Shown: positions 44,991 through 57,110, numbered from the stretch's first letter. The stretch: 64,000 nucleotides of DNA from Colwellia sp. RSH04 (GCF_003545765.1 NZ_QXIO01000004.1:1-64000); one strand, 5' to 3'. Notes: generated from the sequence alone by a model not told the origin. Numbers and translations: made by a program.

Positions 44991-47057
44991 TTATTTCTTA
45001 GTGTATTTTTCTAACCACTTAAACACTTCTTCATACCAAACCACTAAATTATCAGGTTTACGAATATGATGATCTTCATCTGGGAACATCACTAATCGGC
45101 TATCAATGCCTTTTCGTTGTAGTGTAGTAAAAGCGCCTAAGCTTTGCGCGTAAGGTACACGATAATCCAATTCACCTTGTATTACTAACATCGGTGTTTG
45201 CCAGTTATTCACAAAAGCTGACGGGTTAAACTTATTATAATCATCGCTGACATTACCTTTATCATCGCCAAATAGTGGGCCTCCTAAATCATATTCAGGG
45301 AACCAGAGCTCTTCTGTTGATTGGTAGAAGCTTGGCATATCAAATAAACCTGCATGGTTAATAAGACACTTAAAACGATCAAACCAGTTTCCGGCAATCC
45401 AATTCATCATGTAACCACCGTAAGATGCACCTAACGCACAAGCATTATCACCATCTAACCATGGTTGATCTTTCACGATAAAATCGAGACCTTTTTGTAA
45501 ATCTTCCAGAGGCTTACCGCCCCAGTCACGACTAATTGAGTGGGTAAATTCTTGGCCGTAACCTGTAGAGCCATGAAAATCAACCATCACTACACCATAA
45601 CCTTGAGCTGCCCATAATTGAGCATTCCAACGGTAATGAAACATGTTACCAAAGCTACCTTGCGGGCCACCATGTACCAAGAAAGCAATAGGGTACTTTT
45701 TACCTGCTTCATAGTTTGCAGGTTTTAACCAATAGCCGTGAACTTTTTCATTGTTCCAACCTTTAAAATTAAACTGCTCGTAAGCAGCAAACTTAATGTC
45801 AGCGAGTTTACCTTTGTTTATTTCAGTTAATTGTTTAAAACCATAACCGTCTTGATTAATTGTGAAAATATCTTTCGGTGAGCCTAGTGTATGACGGGTA
45901 AAATAAATACTCTCACCATGAGTTAATACATCACCGTTAGAGCCTGTGCCATAGACTTTTTGTACTTCATTAAATTCAGGGGTAATAGCAAAAATACTTT
46001 TTTGACCAACATCTTGAGCCGTTACTAGTAAGGTCTTGTTATCATCCGCAAATTGAAGAGTACTAATTGAGCGATCCCACTTTGGTGCAACATCACGAAT
46101 TTTACCTGAACGATTATCACGTAACTTCAAGCCAAACTTATCAGATTCATAGCCAGGAATCGACATCGCTTTATACGCTAAAAATCGACCATTTGATGAG
46201 TAAACAGGTGCGGTATCCCAAGCGGTATTTTCTGCTGTAATGTTCACCAGTTGATAATTTTTTTGCTCGCTTCTCTTTGTTAAATCAACTTCAAACAAAT
46301 CATAGTTAGTGGTCCATGAATGATCTCTTGCAGCAACGTCACTTGATGAATCTTTTGCTGAAAAGACTAAAGAGGTTCCTTGGGGATGAATCGCTACATT
46401 GCCTATACCGGCAATATCACTTCGCCAATTCACCATAATATCATTCGCTTGGGTAATAACACCTTGTTCATTTGGTGTTGCGACAAATAAGTGCTCTTTA
46501 TAATCGGTTAACCAAACATCCCAGTGACGCACCATTAGCTGATCGTATGCGCGAACATTATGTTTCTTGTCTTTATCCGCCTTACGCGCATCATTAGTAC
46601 ACGCTAATGTTTCACAACCTGGCTTAACCGTAATTGATAACGCAAACGTTTTACCGTTTTGAGAAACTTTAAAGCCATTGATATCAGCAGCTATGTCTGA
46701 AATTTGTTTCGCCTCTCCACCATTCAGTGGCAATTGCCATATTTGTGAGCTTCCGCTGCGCGAAGAGAGAAAATAGATAGATTGTCCATCATTAGCCCAG
46801 ATCACATTGTGCTCAGACTTATCATGACTAGTTAGCTGAGTAATTTTTCCTGATTCAATCTCTTGACGATATAAATGATTATCAGCAGAGCTACTGCCCT
46901 TTTTAAGCCCGTAAATTAACGATTCGCCTTTAGGGGAAATAGTTACATCATGGAGTTGGTTTAATGTATTTAACTTTTCAACGGTGAGCACATCAGCTTG
47001 CACCGCATTAAAACTCGCTGCTAAGGTCAAACCCGCAGCAATAAATGATAATTTCAT
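44991..47057 (-). CDS. S9-family prolyl oligopeptidase-like peptidase, exported
   Basis: A 688-residue serine peptidase. A signal peptide (about 1-21, ending NAVQA) leads an amino-terminal seven-bladed propeller (about 30-410) with WD-like repeats, then an alpha/beta-hydrolase domain. The catalytic serine is in GASYGGYM (about 548), the aspartate in GELDYRVPY and the histidine in DEDHHIRKP. It cleaves short peptides, probably in the periplasm. Similar enzymes (AAP/DPP type) are frequent in marine gammaproteobacteria. Confidence 0.94.
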   Translation of the reverse strand: MKLSFIAAGLTLAASFNAVQADVLTVEKLNTLNQLHDVTISPKGESLIYGLKKGSSSADNHLYRQEIESGKITQLTSHDKSEHNVIWANDGQSIYFLSSRSGSSQIWQLPLNGGEAKQISDIAADINGFKVSQNGKTFALSITVKPGCETLACTNDARKADKDKKHNVRAYDQLMVRHWDVWLTDYKEHLFVATPNEQGVITQANDIMVNWRSDIAGIGNVAIHPQGTSLVFSAKDSSSDVAARDHSWTTNYDLFEVDLTKRSEQKNYQLVNITAENTAWDTAPVYSSNGRFLAYKAMSIPGYESDKFGLKLRDNRSGKIRDVAPKWDRSISTLQFADDNKTLLVTAQDVGQKSIFAITPEFNEVQKVYGTGSNGDVLTHGESIYFTRHTLGSPKDIFTINQDGYGFKQLTEINKGKLADIKFAAYEQFNFKGWNNEKVHGYWLKPANYEAGKKYPIAFLVHGGPQGSFGNMFHYRWNAQLWAAQGYGVVMVDFHGSTGYGQEFTHSISRDWGGKPLEDLQKGLDFIVKDQPWLDGDNACALGASYGGYMMNWIAGNWFDRFKCLINHAGLFDMPSFYQSTEELWFPEYDLGGPLFGDDKGNVSDDYNKFNPSAFVNNWQTPMLVIQGELDYRVPYAQSLGAFTTLQRKGIDSRLVMFPDEDHHIRKPDNLVVWYEEVFKWLEKYTKK

Positions 47058-47221
47058 AAGTCTCTCGTTTAACGGTTACTATCGAATTAGATTAAGGTGC
47101 TTTGATAGGAAAAATCAGAATAAGGATTAAACCATCGCAGCCTATATATTTCGTGCAGCAAGAATATACAATCTAAAGAAAATAGGCAATTTTCATCCAT
47201 TCCTGAAAGAGATTGGCTGTA

Positions 47222-47259
47222 AAGAAAAAGCGCCATTAGATATGCTCTAATGGCGCTTT
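47222..47259 (-). terminator. Terminator of trhO
   Basis: AAAGCGCCATTAGA (47227-47240) pairs perfectly with TCTAATGGCGCTTT (47246-47259) around TATGC. The minus strand then reads TTCTTTAC. It follows the trhO stop by 43 bases. Confidence 0.85.
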
Positions 47260-47301
47260 ATGCGTAATGGTATTATATCAAAGCAACAAATAAGCTTGGG
47301 T

Positions 47302-48288
47302 TTACTTTTGCTTGGCTTGCGCTGCTTTTACATCTGATTTTTGTTGCTTTCTTTGCTTAATAATATCGGTAATTTCACCGCCAATATGAGCTTCACCACG
47401 TTCTGCGGCTAAAGCTATTTGACGTTGACGCTCTTGATAGCGGCTTCGCTGAGCATCAGTTACTTTATCAAAGCAACGGTGACAGCTAACGCCTTCAATA
47501 TAATGTTCGTTCTGTTTTTGTGTTTCAGTTAACGGAAAACGACAAGCATAACATTGATCATATTGCCCTTGTTCTAGATTATGATTAACGGCAACTCGGC
47601 CATCAAAAACAAAACACTCACCTTCCCATAGCGTTTCTTCACTTGGCACTTCTTCGAGATACTTTAAAATACCGCCTTCAAGGTGATATACCTCATCAAA
47701 CCCCTGCTCCTTTAAGTATGCGGTTGATTTTTCACAACGAATACCGCCGGTGCAATACATGGCAACTTTTTTATGCTTAGTTTTATCAAGGTTCTTTTCT
47801 ACATAATCAGGAAATTCTCTAAACGTTTCCGTATCTGGATTAACAGCATTCTTGAAAGTACCTATTTCAATTTCGTAATCATTTCGTGTATCAATGAGTA
47901 AAACTTCAGGATCAGAAATAAGTGCGTTCCAGTCTTTTGGCTTTACATAAGTTCCTACCACTTGATTAGGATCAATACCTTCAACTCCCATCGTGACAAT
48001 CTCTTTTTTTAATTTTACTTTTGTACGATGAAAAGGGTTCTCGTCACTAAAAGATTCTTTATGAGAAATGTTATCTAAATTTGGCTGTGCATCTAAAAAG
48101 GTCAATACCGCTGAAATTCCCTGAGCAGGTCCTGCTATAGTACCGTTAATACCTTCTGCAGCAAGCAATAAAGTACCTTTAACGTCATTCGCTGACATTT
48201 CGGTTAATAAAGGTTCACGTAAAGATTGATAGTGATCTAAACGAACAAATTTGTATAGCGCACAAATAGTTATAGGTGTGGTAGTCAT
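47302..48288 (-). CDS. trhO: tRNA uridine(34) hydroxylase TrhO (rhodanese-domain)
   Basis: A 328-residue protein of the YceA/TrhO family, which makes 5-hydroxyuridine at the wobble base of tRNAs by an oxygen-dependent reaction. The amino domain ([12 protein letters not shown], about 45) is followed by the rhodanese module with the reactive cysteine in [12 protein letters not shown] (about 180) and a Cys-rich C-terminal module (CYACRFPL and CHRCFD). ATG 48288 is preferred because GGAG lies six bases before. A perfect FNR-type box lies 63-76 bases upstream, linking expression to oxygen. Confidence 0.93.
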   Translation of the reverse strand: MTTTPITICALYKFVRLDHYQSLREPLLTEMSANDVKGTLLLAAEGINGTIAGPAQGISAVLTFLDAQPNLDNISHKESFSDENPFHRTKVKLKKEIVTMGVEGIDPNQVVGTYVKPKDWNALISDPEVLLIDTRNDYEIEIGTFKNAVNPDTETFREFPDYVEKNLDKTKHKKVAMYCTGGIRCEKSTAYLKEQGFDEVYHLEGGILKYLEEVPSEETLWEGECFVFDGRVAVNHNLEQGQYDQCYACRFPLTETQKQNEHYIEGVSCHRCFDKVTDAQRSRYQERQRQIALAAERGEAHIGGEITDIIKQRKQQKSDVKAAQAKQK

Positions 48289-48350
48289 TAACTTCTCCAT
48301 TGAGCAAACTGGAACGTAAAACCAGCGCTGTAGATTAAAACAAGTAAACC

Positions 48351-48364
48351 TTGATATAGATCAA
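48351..48364. promoter_or_regulatory. Perfect FNR-type box between trhO and the DLH gene
   Basis: TTGATATAGATCAA is an exact match to TTGAT-N4-ATCAA. Its centre is 69 bases upstream of the trhO start codon and 174 bases upstream of the divergent gene, so trhO is the likelier target. A TACAGC or TAATCT hexamer near 48327-48337 on the minus strand could be the -10, but neither is strong. Confidence 0.72.
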
Positions 48365-48530
48365 GATTTTTCAGGCGCATTCTATCAGAAAAAAGATCCA
48401 ATAGTTAAATTTTCAAAATACGACTTAACTACTCATTACATAACCACTCATTATTAGACATATCACCAATTCGCAACTATCCTCAATGCTCGAAAGGAGT
48501 ACTCGTTCACATTAACTAGAAGGAATTACC

Positions 48531-49421
48531 ATGAATACGTTCATGATTAGGTGCTTATTGTGCCTATTAACACTCGCTACTTCACTCAATGCTAATGCAA
48601 AGGTTACCTTAAAGCCATTACCGCATACGTTCTACATCAATATACCTGTGCAAGGACCCACTAGTGACTGGCAACTATCAGCCAAATATCAATTGCCCAG
48701 ATCTGAATCAGCAAACCAAAAACCTGCTGTGATAATTGTCCATAGTACCAGCGGAATTGACAGCACGGGTCAATACTATGCTAAAGCGCTAAATAATGCA
48801 GGAATTGCCACCCTTGAAATTGACTTATGGGGCGCTAGAAATTTAATGGGTGGTAGTGAAAATAGAGCAAGTTCGCCACAAGAGACGTTACCTGATGTAT
48901 TTGCCGCATTGCATTACTTAGCGCAAAGACAAGAAATAGATGCCAATAAAATTGGTATTATTGGCTTTTCATGGGGCGGCGTTTTATCCATGCTCACCGC
49001 AACTGAGCAATATATGTCATTAACAGGCACCCCTTTACGTTTTGCCGCCCACGTAGCACATTATCCTGTTTGTTGGCTTTATAATAACGTACCCGGTTTT
49101 GAGTTTACTAACCTAACAGCGGCACCTGTACTTATTCAATCAGGCAATTTAGATGGCTATGATTCACCCGAAACTTGCCCTATGCTGGTAAGTAACCTTG
49201 CTACTTCTGACGCTGAATATGTATCACTCAATATGTTTAAGCGTGCTTACCACGCATGGGATAGATTAGAACCAAAATGGTTAGTAACGGATCCATTCTC
49301 ACATTTAGGGCAAGGCGGAGAAGTACTTTTAGCACCTAACAAACGTATTGCTAGAAAATCCAGACGAAATGTTGTTAATTTCTTTAGTACCGCATTTAAC
49401 CATAAAGATGATGATAACTAA
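48531..49421 (+). CDS. Dienelactone hydrolase-family protein, exported
   Basis: A 296-residue alpha/beta-hydrolase. A signal peptide (about 8-24, ending NANA) directs export. The nucleophile elbow is GFSWGG (about 148-153); the preceding PAVIIVHSTSGID strand holds the oxyanion-hole region. A later KRAYHAWD carries the candidate catalytic His. It could hydrolyse lactones or esters, but specificity is open. Confidence 0.85.
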   Translation: MNTFMIRCLLCLLTLATSLNANAKVTLKPLPHTFYINIPVQGPTSDWQLSAKYQLPRSESANQKPAVIIVHSTSGIDSTGQYYAKALNNAGIATLEIDLWGARNLMGGSENRASSPQETLPDVFAALHYLAQRQEIDANKIGIIGFSWGGVLSMLTATEQYMSLTGTPLRFAAHVAHYPVCWLYNNVPGFEFTNLTAAPVLIQSGNLDGYDSPETCPMLVSNLATSDAEYVSLNMFKRAYHAWDRLEPKWLVTDPFSHLGQGGEVLLAPNKRIARKSRRNVVNFFSTAFNHKDDDN

Positions 49422-49592
49422 GGTGGGTTAAACCTTGTTGCGGCAATAGTGTTCAAAGCTATTGCTGCTCTCTAAAAGTATACTTTTTACATACTCTTTT
49501 CATGCACTTTTTTCATATTGATTCAAAGCAATATCATCTCCTACTTCGATCAGTTATTATCCATATTATTATGTTTTTCTGTTGGACAATAA

Positions 49593-50396
49593 ATGCGTTT
49601 TTTTACTTCATTAATGGTACTTTTATTCTTATCTGCTTGCAGTAATCTATCGAGTAATAATGGTAATGCTCCAGTATTAGCAAACTATCAATTTTCTCCT
49701 TCTGAACATGTTATGCAGGAAATTGATAAGAAAATTGTCAAGGCAAAAGCCGAAAACAAAAAGTTATTACTCGTGTTAGGTGCACAGTGGTGTCACGATA
49801 GTACGGGCCTTGCCGCAAAGTTTTCTCAAGATGCCATGCAAGAAATACTAACAGAAAATTATCAAACACTTTTTATCGATGTCGGCTATTACCAACGCGG
49901 TTTTGACGTGGTTTCTCGTTTCAATATGCCAATTTATTATGGCACACCTACCGTTATGGTGATTGAACCTGAAACTGAAACGATTATTAATGAAGATTCA
50001 ATGCAGCAGTGGCTTAGTGCCGACAGCATTGAACAAACGGTTTACCAACAATACTTTGCGCAATTCGCGCAAGTAAAGGCGATACAAGAAAAACCACTAT
50101 CACCGCAATTAGAAGCTTATTACCAGCAGATTAACGACTTTTCCACACAACAAGCACAAAGATTAAAAAAAGCCTACCAAATTTTAGGTCCTGTACTAGC
50201 GCGTTATGTTGAGCATAAAGAACAGTTCAGTGACGAAAATGAAAAAATATGGTCTCAAGCAAGAAAGCTTCGCTACAATATTCAAACTGATATTATTAGT
50301 TTAAAACAGCAAGCGCTTAACGCTGTAAATCAACAAAAGCCCATTAAACTTAAGTTTCCTGATTATGGTCAGTTTTCATGGGAAGGTAATTTATAA
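49593..50396 (+). CDS. Thioredoxin-fold lipoprotein with CxxS motif
   Basis: A 267-residue lipoprotein. The lipobox LSAC gives a lipidated Cys near 16. A thioredoxin-like domain follows, with the redox loop GAQWCHDSTG (about 63-72), a CxxS variant with only the amino-terminal cysteine, and a cis-Pro-like GTPTVMVIEP. The C-terminal half is a long helical extension. A single-Cys thioredoxin may act as a chaperone or disulfide isomerase rather than a reductase. Not seen next to partners. Confidence 0.75.
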   Translation: MRFFTSLMVLLFLSACSNLSSNNGNAPVLANYQFSPSEHVMQEIDKKIVKAKAENKKLLLVLGAQWCHDSTGLAAKFSQDAMQEILTENYQTLFIDVGYYQRGFDVVSRFNMPIYYGTPTVMVIEPETETIINEDSMQQWLSADSIEQTVYQQYFAQFAQVKAIQEKPLSPQLEAYYQQINDFSTQQAQRLKKAYQILGPVLARYVEHKEQFSDENEKIWSQARKLRYNIQTDIISLKQQALNAVNQQKPIKLKFPDYGQFSWEGNL

Positions 50397-50509
50397 GCAA
50401 GTCAGCGTTAACCATTAATGACAAAAAATAACCTCCAAAATTAAGCAGATTGCTATCTTGCTGCTAAGCTAAATACCATAAAAAGTGTTAACTAAGTTTA
50501 GCTATATAA

Positions 50510-50557
50510 TTAACCTCAGCTCGGGATAATAAATAGCTCTCTAGCAGCTATTTTTCC
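50510..50557 (+). repeat. Dispersed 48-base hairpin repeat, copy B
   Basis: 45 of 48 bases match 29827-29874; all differences lie in the loop. The stem is AAATAGCT/AGCTATTT here, one pair longer, followed by TTTCC. It is 114 bases after the thioredoxin-fold lipoprotein gene and could act as its terminator. Confidence 0.85.
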
Positions 50558-50893
50558 TTAATTCTGTGTTAAATTCATAAACAGTAAAATAACTATTCTT
50601 AATGAATTTGCCTTGAATGAAAAATACTATCAAGCTAGTGAGTTGCTGCAACCAAAAACTCAACAATTTCAAACAATTAACTTACCTCTTAACCCAAGCT
50701 AAGGTTAATTGTATTTTAAAGCAATGATGAGACCCAAGTAACGTAAGAACCAACAATTCATATATACCGTGAAGAAACCGTTACAAAGCTAATGGTATAA
50801 GTATTATAACTTAGCCTTCTACTTGTTATAAATTTGGTGAATAATGCTTATTTCAGCAAATGATTCGTAGTAAAAAATAATTCAGGTAAACTA

Positions 50894-50909
50894 AGGACAA
50901 ATTTGTCCT
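50894..50909. promoter_or_regulatory. Perfect 16-bp palindrome upstream of acnB
   Basis: AGGACAAATTTGTCCT is its own reverse complement. It lies 92-107 bases before the acnB start codon and resembles an operator for a dimeric repressor such as a GntR-type regulator. The factor cannot be named from sequence. Confidence 0.55.
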
Positions 50910-51000
50910 GTTATAACAAGGGCGAGTTGATCTTTTAAGGTTAACATCCCCTTCTATTCGTTAATGTTATTAGCCACTAACCGCTAAAAGAGAGTATTAA

Positions 51001-53808
51001 ATGAGTCTTTATTTAGAATATATCAAAGAAATACAAAATCGTAAGGAAGAACTAGGCCTAGCACCTAAGCCTATCGATAGCGCCGAGCTATTATCAGAAA
51101 TCATCGCACAAATTAAAGATCAAGGTAATGAATACCGCGAAGATTCTCTTAACTTCTTTATTTATAATACCTTACCAGGCACAACAAGTGCTGCTGGTGT
51201 TAAAGCCAAATTCTTAAAAGAAATTATATTAGGTCAAGAAACTGTTGCCGAAATCACGACTGAATTTGCTTTTGAACTACTTTCACACATGAAAGGTGGC
51301 CCTTCAATTGAAGTGCTACTTGACCTTGCGTTAGGCGACGATGCATCAGTATCTGCGCCTGCTGCTGATGTATTAAAAACCCAAGTATTCTTATACGACG
51401 CTGACATGGCACGTATAAAAGCTGCATTTGAAGCTGGCAACGCGGTAGCTAAAGATCTTTTAGAGAGCTACGCTAACGCTGAGTTTTTCACTAAACTCCC
51501 TGCGATTGAAGAAAAAATTGACGTTGTCACTTATATCGCTGGTGAAGGTGATATCTCTACAGATTTATTATCTCCTGGTCACCAATCTCACTCTCGTGCC
51601 GACCGTGAATTACACGGTAAGTGTATGATCACACCTGAAGCACAAGACGAAATTGTAGCGCTTCAAGCTAAGCACCCTAACGCGAAAGTAATGCTTATCG
51701 CAGAAAAAGGTACTATGGGTGTTGGATCTTCACGTATGTCGGGTGTGAACAACGTTGCACTTTGGGCAGGTAAGCAAGCAAGTCCTTATGTTCCTTTTAT
51801 TAACATTGCGCCTGTAGTCGCTGGTACCAATGGTATTGCACCAATTTTCTTAACTACCGTTGATGTTACTGGTGGTATTGGTCTTGACCTTAAAAACTGG
51901 GTGAACAAAGTAGACGCTAACGGTAATAACGTTGTCGATGAAAATGGCGACCCTGTTTTAGAAGAAGCTTACTCAGTAGCAACGGGCACGGTATTAACTA
52001 TCGATACTAAAGCGAAGAAATTATACAACGGCGATAAAGAGCTCGTTGATGTTTCTTCAGCATTTACACCACAAAAACAAGAATTCATGAAAGCGGGTGG
52101 CTCTTACGCTGTTACCTTCGGTAAGAAACTACAAACATTTGCTGCTGAAGCTTTAGGTATTGAAGCACCTGTTGTATATGCCGCATCGAAAGAAATTTCG
52201 CACGAAGGCCAAGGTTTGACTGCTGTTGAGAAAATTTTTAACCGCAACGCCGTTGGTGTTGCTTCAGAAACACCTCTGCATGCTGGCTCTAACGTACGTG
52301 TTAAAGTGAACATTGTTGGTTCTCAAGATACAACAGGCCCAATGACTTGTCAGGAATTAGAGGCAATGGCTGCTTCGACAATTTCTCCACTTGTTGACGG
52401 CGCATTCCAGTCAGGGTGTCACACGGCATCAGTTTGGGATAGCAAAGCAAAAGCGAACACACCTAAATTAATGGCGTTCATGAACAAATTTGGTCTTATC
52501 ACAGCACGTGATCCAAAAGGTGTTTACCATTCAATGACTGATGTTATTCATAAAGTATTGAATGATATTACCGTTGATGATCGCGCCATTATCATTGGTG
52601 GTGATTCACATACGCGTATGTCTAAGGGTGTCGCATTTGGTGCCGATTCAGGTACTGTTGCCATCGCACTTGCTACCGGTGAATCAGCAATGCCAATTCC
52701 TGAGTCTGTTAAAGTTACCTTTAAAGGAAACATGAAAGGGCACATGGATTTCCGTGATGTTGTTCACGCTACTCAAGCACAAATGCTTAAGCAATTTGGT
52801 GGTGAAAACGTTTTCCAAGGTCGTATCATCGAAGTACACATTGGTACGTTAATGGCTGACCAAGCATTCACTTTCACTGACTGGTCTGCAGAAATGAAAG
52901 CAAAAGCTTCTATCTGTATCTCAAACGATGAAACGTTAATTAAATCTATCGAGCTTGCTAAGAGCCGTATCCAAATAATGATCAACAAGGGTATGGAAAA
53001 CGAAGCGGGCACATTAGCAGGCTTAATTGCTTTAGCTGATAAGCGTATCGACGAAGTTAAATCAGGCGCTCAACCAGCACTATCACCAGATGATAATGCA
53101 AAATACTACGCAGAAGTACTTATCGACTTAGATGCTATCGATGAACCAATGATTGCTGACCCAGACGTAAACAATGAAGACGTATCTAAGCGTTATACGC
53201 ATGATGTTATTCGCCCTGTTTCATTCTACAAAGATAAGCCTGTAGATTTAGGTTTTGTTGGTTCTTGTATGGTTCACAAAGGCGACATGCAAATTATTGC
53301 ACAAATGTTACGTAACCTTGAGAAGCAAAACGGTACTATTACTTTCAATGCGCCATTAGTTGTTGCACCACCAACGTACAACATTGTTGATGAATTAAAA
53401 GCGGAAGGTGATTGGGATATTTTAGCCAAATACGCTGGTTTCGTCTTTGACGATGACAAGCCAAAAGGTGAAGCACGTACCAAGTACGAAAACATCTTAT
53501 ACCTTGAACGCCCTGGTTGTAACTTATGTATGGGTAACCAAGAAAAAGCTGAACCTGGTGATACGGTAATTGCAACATCTACTCGTTTATTCCAAGGGCG
53601 TGTTGTAGCTGATACTGCAGAGAAAAAAGGTGAATCTCTACTTGGTTCTACGCCATTAGTAGTACTTTCTACCATTTTAGGTCGCTTCCCTACTATGGCT
53701 GAATATACTGCCGCGGTTGAAGGTATCGACTTAACGCGTTTCGCACCACCAACGGAAGAAATGACCACTAAATACACTGCTCCAGCAGTACCTGTTAAGG
53801 TTGTTTAA
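51001..53808 (+). CDS. acnB: Aconitate hydratase B, long form
   Basis: A 935-residue AcnB, longer than the 865 residues of the Escherichia coli enzyme. The amino-terminal helical (HEAT-like) domain (about 1-160) is followed by the swivel domain and the three catalytic domains. The [4Fe-4S] ligands are visible: Cys756 in GSCMVHKG, and Cys840 and Cys843 in GCNLCMGNQ. DTTGPMT and GGDSHTRMSKG are conserved. It isomerises citrate to isocitrate in the TCA cycle and may act on 2-methylisocitrate. The extra length seems to be in the swivel and linker parts. Confidence 0.93.
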   Translation: MSLYLEYIKEIQNRKEELGLAPKPIDSAELLSEIIAQIKDQGNEYREDSLNFFIYNTLPGTTSAAGVKAKFLKEIILGQETVAEITTEFAFELLSHMKGGPSIEVLLDLALGDDASVSAPAADVLKTQVFLYDADMARIKAAFEAGNAVAKDLLESYANAEFFTKLPAIEEKIDVVTYIAGEGDISTDLLSPGHQSHSRADRELHGKCMITPEAQDEIVALQAKHPNAKVMLIAEKGTMGVGSSRMSGVNNVALWAGKQASPYVPFINIAPVVAGTNGIAPIFLTTVDVTGGIGLDLKNWVNKVDANGNNVVDENGDPVLEEAYSVATGTVLTIDTKAKKLYNGDKELVDVSSAFTPQKQEFMKAGGSYAVTFGKKLQTFAAEALGIEAPVVYAASKEISHEGQGLTAVEKIFNRNAVGVASETPLHAGSNVRVKVNIVGSQDTTGPMTCQELEAMAASTISPLVDGAFQSGCHTASVWDSKAKANTPKLMAFMNKFGLITARDPKGVYHSMTDVIHKVLNDITVDDRAIIIGGDSHTRMSKGVAFGADSGTVAIALATGESAMPIPESVKVTFKGNMKGHMDFRDVVHATQAQMLKQFGGENVFQGRIIEVHIGTLMADQAFTFTDWSAEMKAKASICISNDETLIKSIELAKSRIQIMINKGMENEAGTLAGLIALADKRIDEVKSGAQPALSPDDNAKYYAEVLIDLDAIDEPMIADPDVNNEDVSKRYTHDVIRPVSFYKDKPVDLGFVGSCMVHKGDMQIIAQMLRNLEKQNGTITFNAPLVVAPPTYNIVDELKAEGDWDILAKYAGFVFDDDKPKGEARTKYENILYLERPGCNLCMGNQEKAEPGDTVIATSTRLFQGRVVADTAEKKGESLLGSTPLVVLSTILGRFPTMAEYTAAVEGIDLTRFAPPTEEMTTKYTAPAVPVKVV

Positions 53809-53856
53809 TATAACGTAGCAAATGCGGTGTTATAAAATTTAGCTAACACTAAAATA

Positions 53857-53888
53857 AAAGGGTTACTTGTGTACAAGTAACCCTTTTT
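53857..53888 (+). terminator. Terminator of acnB
   Basis: AAAGGGTTACTTGT (53857-53870) pairs with ACAAGTAACCCTTT (53873-53886) around a 2-base centre (a 3-4 base loop in practice), followed by T residues. Located 49 bases after the acnB stop. Confidence 0.9.
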
Positions 53889-53918
53889 TATATGAGAAGT
53901 TAGTTCGTAACCAACATG

Positions 53919-54314
53919 TTAACTACGTGGACATTCAAGGTTTGCCTTTAAATTACTCATAATAAGGTTTGGCGTTGCCCGATAATGATCAAAACTTTCA
54001 ATACCATCTAACATTTCAAGCTGAAAACCATAACCTCGGCACAACTGGTAACTCTTTCGTAATAAAAAAGTTGCTAATCGCTCAAAAGCAACCTGACCAT
54101 TTGCTTCGACTTCCAACTGATATTTATTATCAGCAAGCTTAGTTTTGTTGTAACGTACTTCATGATCAAAATCCCACAAGCTTAGTATCTCAGTCGTGTT
54201 TTGACTCGGCTGCTGCACTAGTAAAGAACTATTTTGACAACCTGCTAGCATAAACCCTGCGAACACAATACAAAATACACAGTGAATTTTTGACTGATTT
54301 AAAAATTGGAGCAT
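53919..54314 (-). CDS. Small predicted lipoprotein of unknown function
   Basis: A 131-residue protein. A hydrophobic signal (about 10-26) ends at LAGC, so Cys26 is the likely lipidated residue. The mature part is mixed alpha/beta with no recognised motif; two later Cys (in LCRGYG and ECPRS) could pair. I use ATG 54314; an in-frame GTG at 54329 is possible but less likely. It is convergent with acnB. I do not recognise the family. Confidence 0.65.
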   Translation of the reverse strand: MLQFLNQSKIHCVFCIVFAGFMLAGCQNSSLLVQQPSQNTTEILSLWDFDHEVRYNKTKLADNKYQLEVEANGQVAFERLATFLLRKSYQLCRGYGFQLEMLDGIESFDHYRATPNLIMSNLKANLECPRS

Positions 54315-54433
54315 TTCGTTCTCTATCACTGATTTTTACCATTCATTGTAGTGAATGATAGTTACTTAGGCGAGTCTTTAAATGATACTCAACAAGCTCA
54401 GCAAGATTTTATACTGGGCTCCGTTGATATAGA

Positions 54434-56959
<2,526 letters not shown>

Positions 56960-56971
56960 TTAGTGTATTTA

Positions 56972-56985
56972 ATGAAACGTTTCAT
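56972..56985. promoter_or_regulatory. LacI-family-type operator upstream of the GH63 gene
   Basis: ATGAAACGTTTCAT is a perfect 14-base palindrome with the central CG typical of LacI/GalR operators. Its position, 37-50 bases before the GH63 start codon, fits promoter repression induced by a sugar. The regulator gene is not in the window. Confidence 0.7.
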
Positions 56986-57021
56986 CGCATTTAAAAAAAT
57001 AACACCGTAATACTGATTGGT

Positions 57022-57043
57022 TCATGATAAAACTATATCATGA
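57022..57043. promoter_or_regulatory. Inverted repeat upstream of the LKR gene
   Basis: TCATGATA (57022-57029) and TATCATGA (57036-57043) are perfect complements separated by six bases. A second, looser symmetry (AATAC-N11-GTATT, 57050-57070) follows. Both lie between 41 and 89 bases before the start at 57111, making them candidate operators for lysine catabolism genes. Confidence 0.5.
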
Positions 57044-57110
57044 CACTAGAATACTGTATACTGTAGTATTTATAGTACAAATAACACGTTCAATGAGAGA
57101 AACATTTGTC

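Larger units (their letters stand above)
50397..51000 (+). other. Long intergenic region before acnB (604 bases)
   Basis: No gene is supported here. It holds copy B of the 48-base hairpin repeat (50510-50557), an imperfect inverted repeat with arms AAATTCAT (50571-50578) and ATGAATTT (50602-50609), and the perfect palindrome at 50894-50909. The AAAGAGAG just before 51001 is the acnB ribosome site. Promoter hexamers are not convincing. Confidence 0.6.

Noticed and set aside
53274..53777. Antisense reading frames within acnB
   Set aside because: They are long only because acnB codon use leaves the reverse frames open; no ribosome site, signal or recognisable domain.
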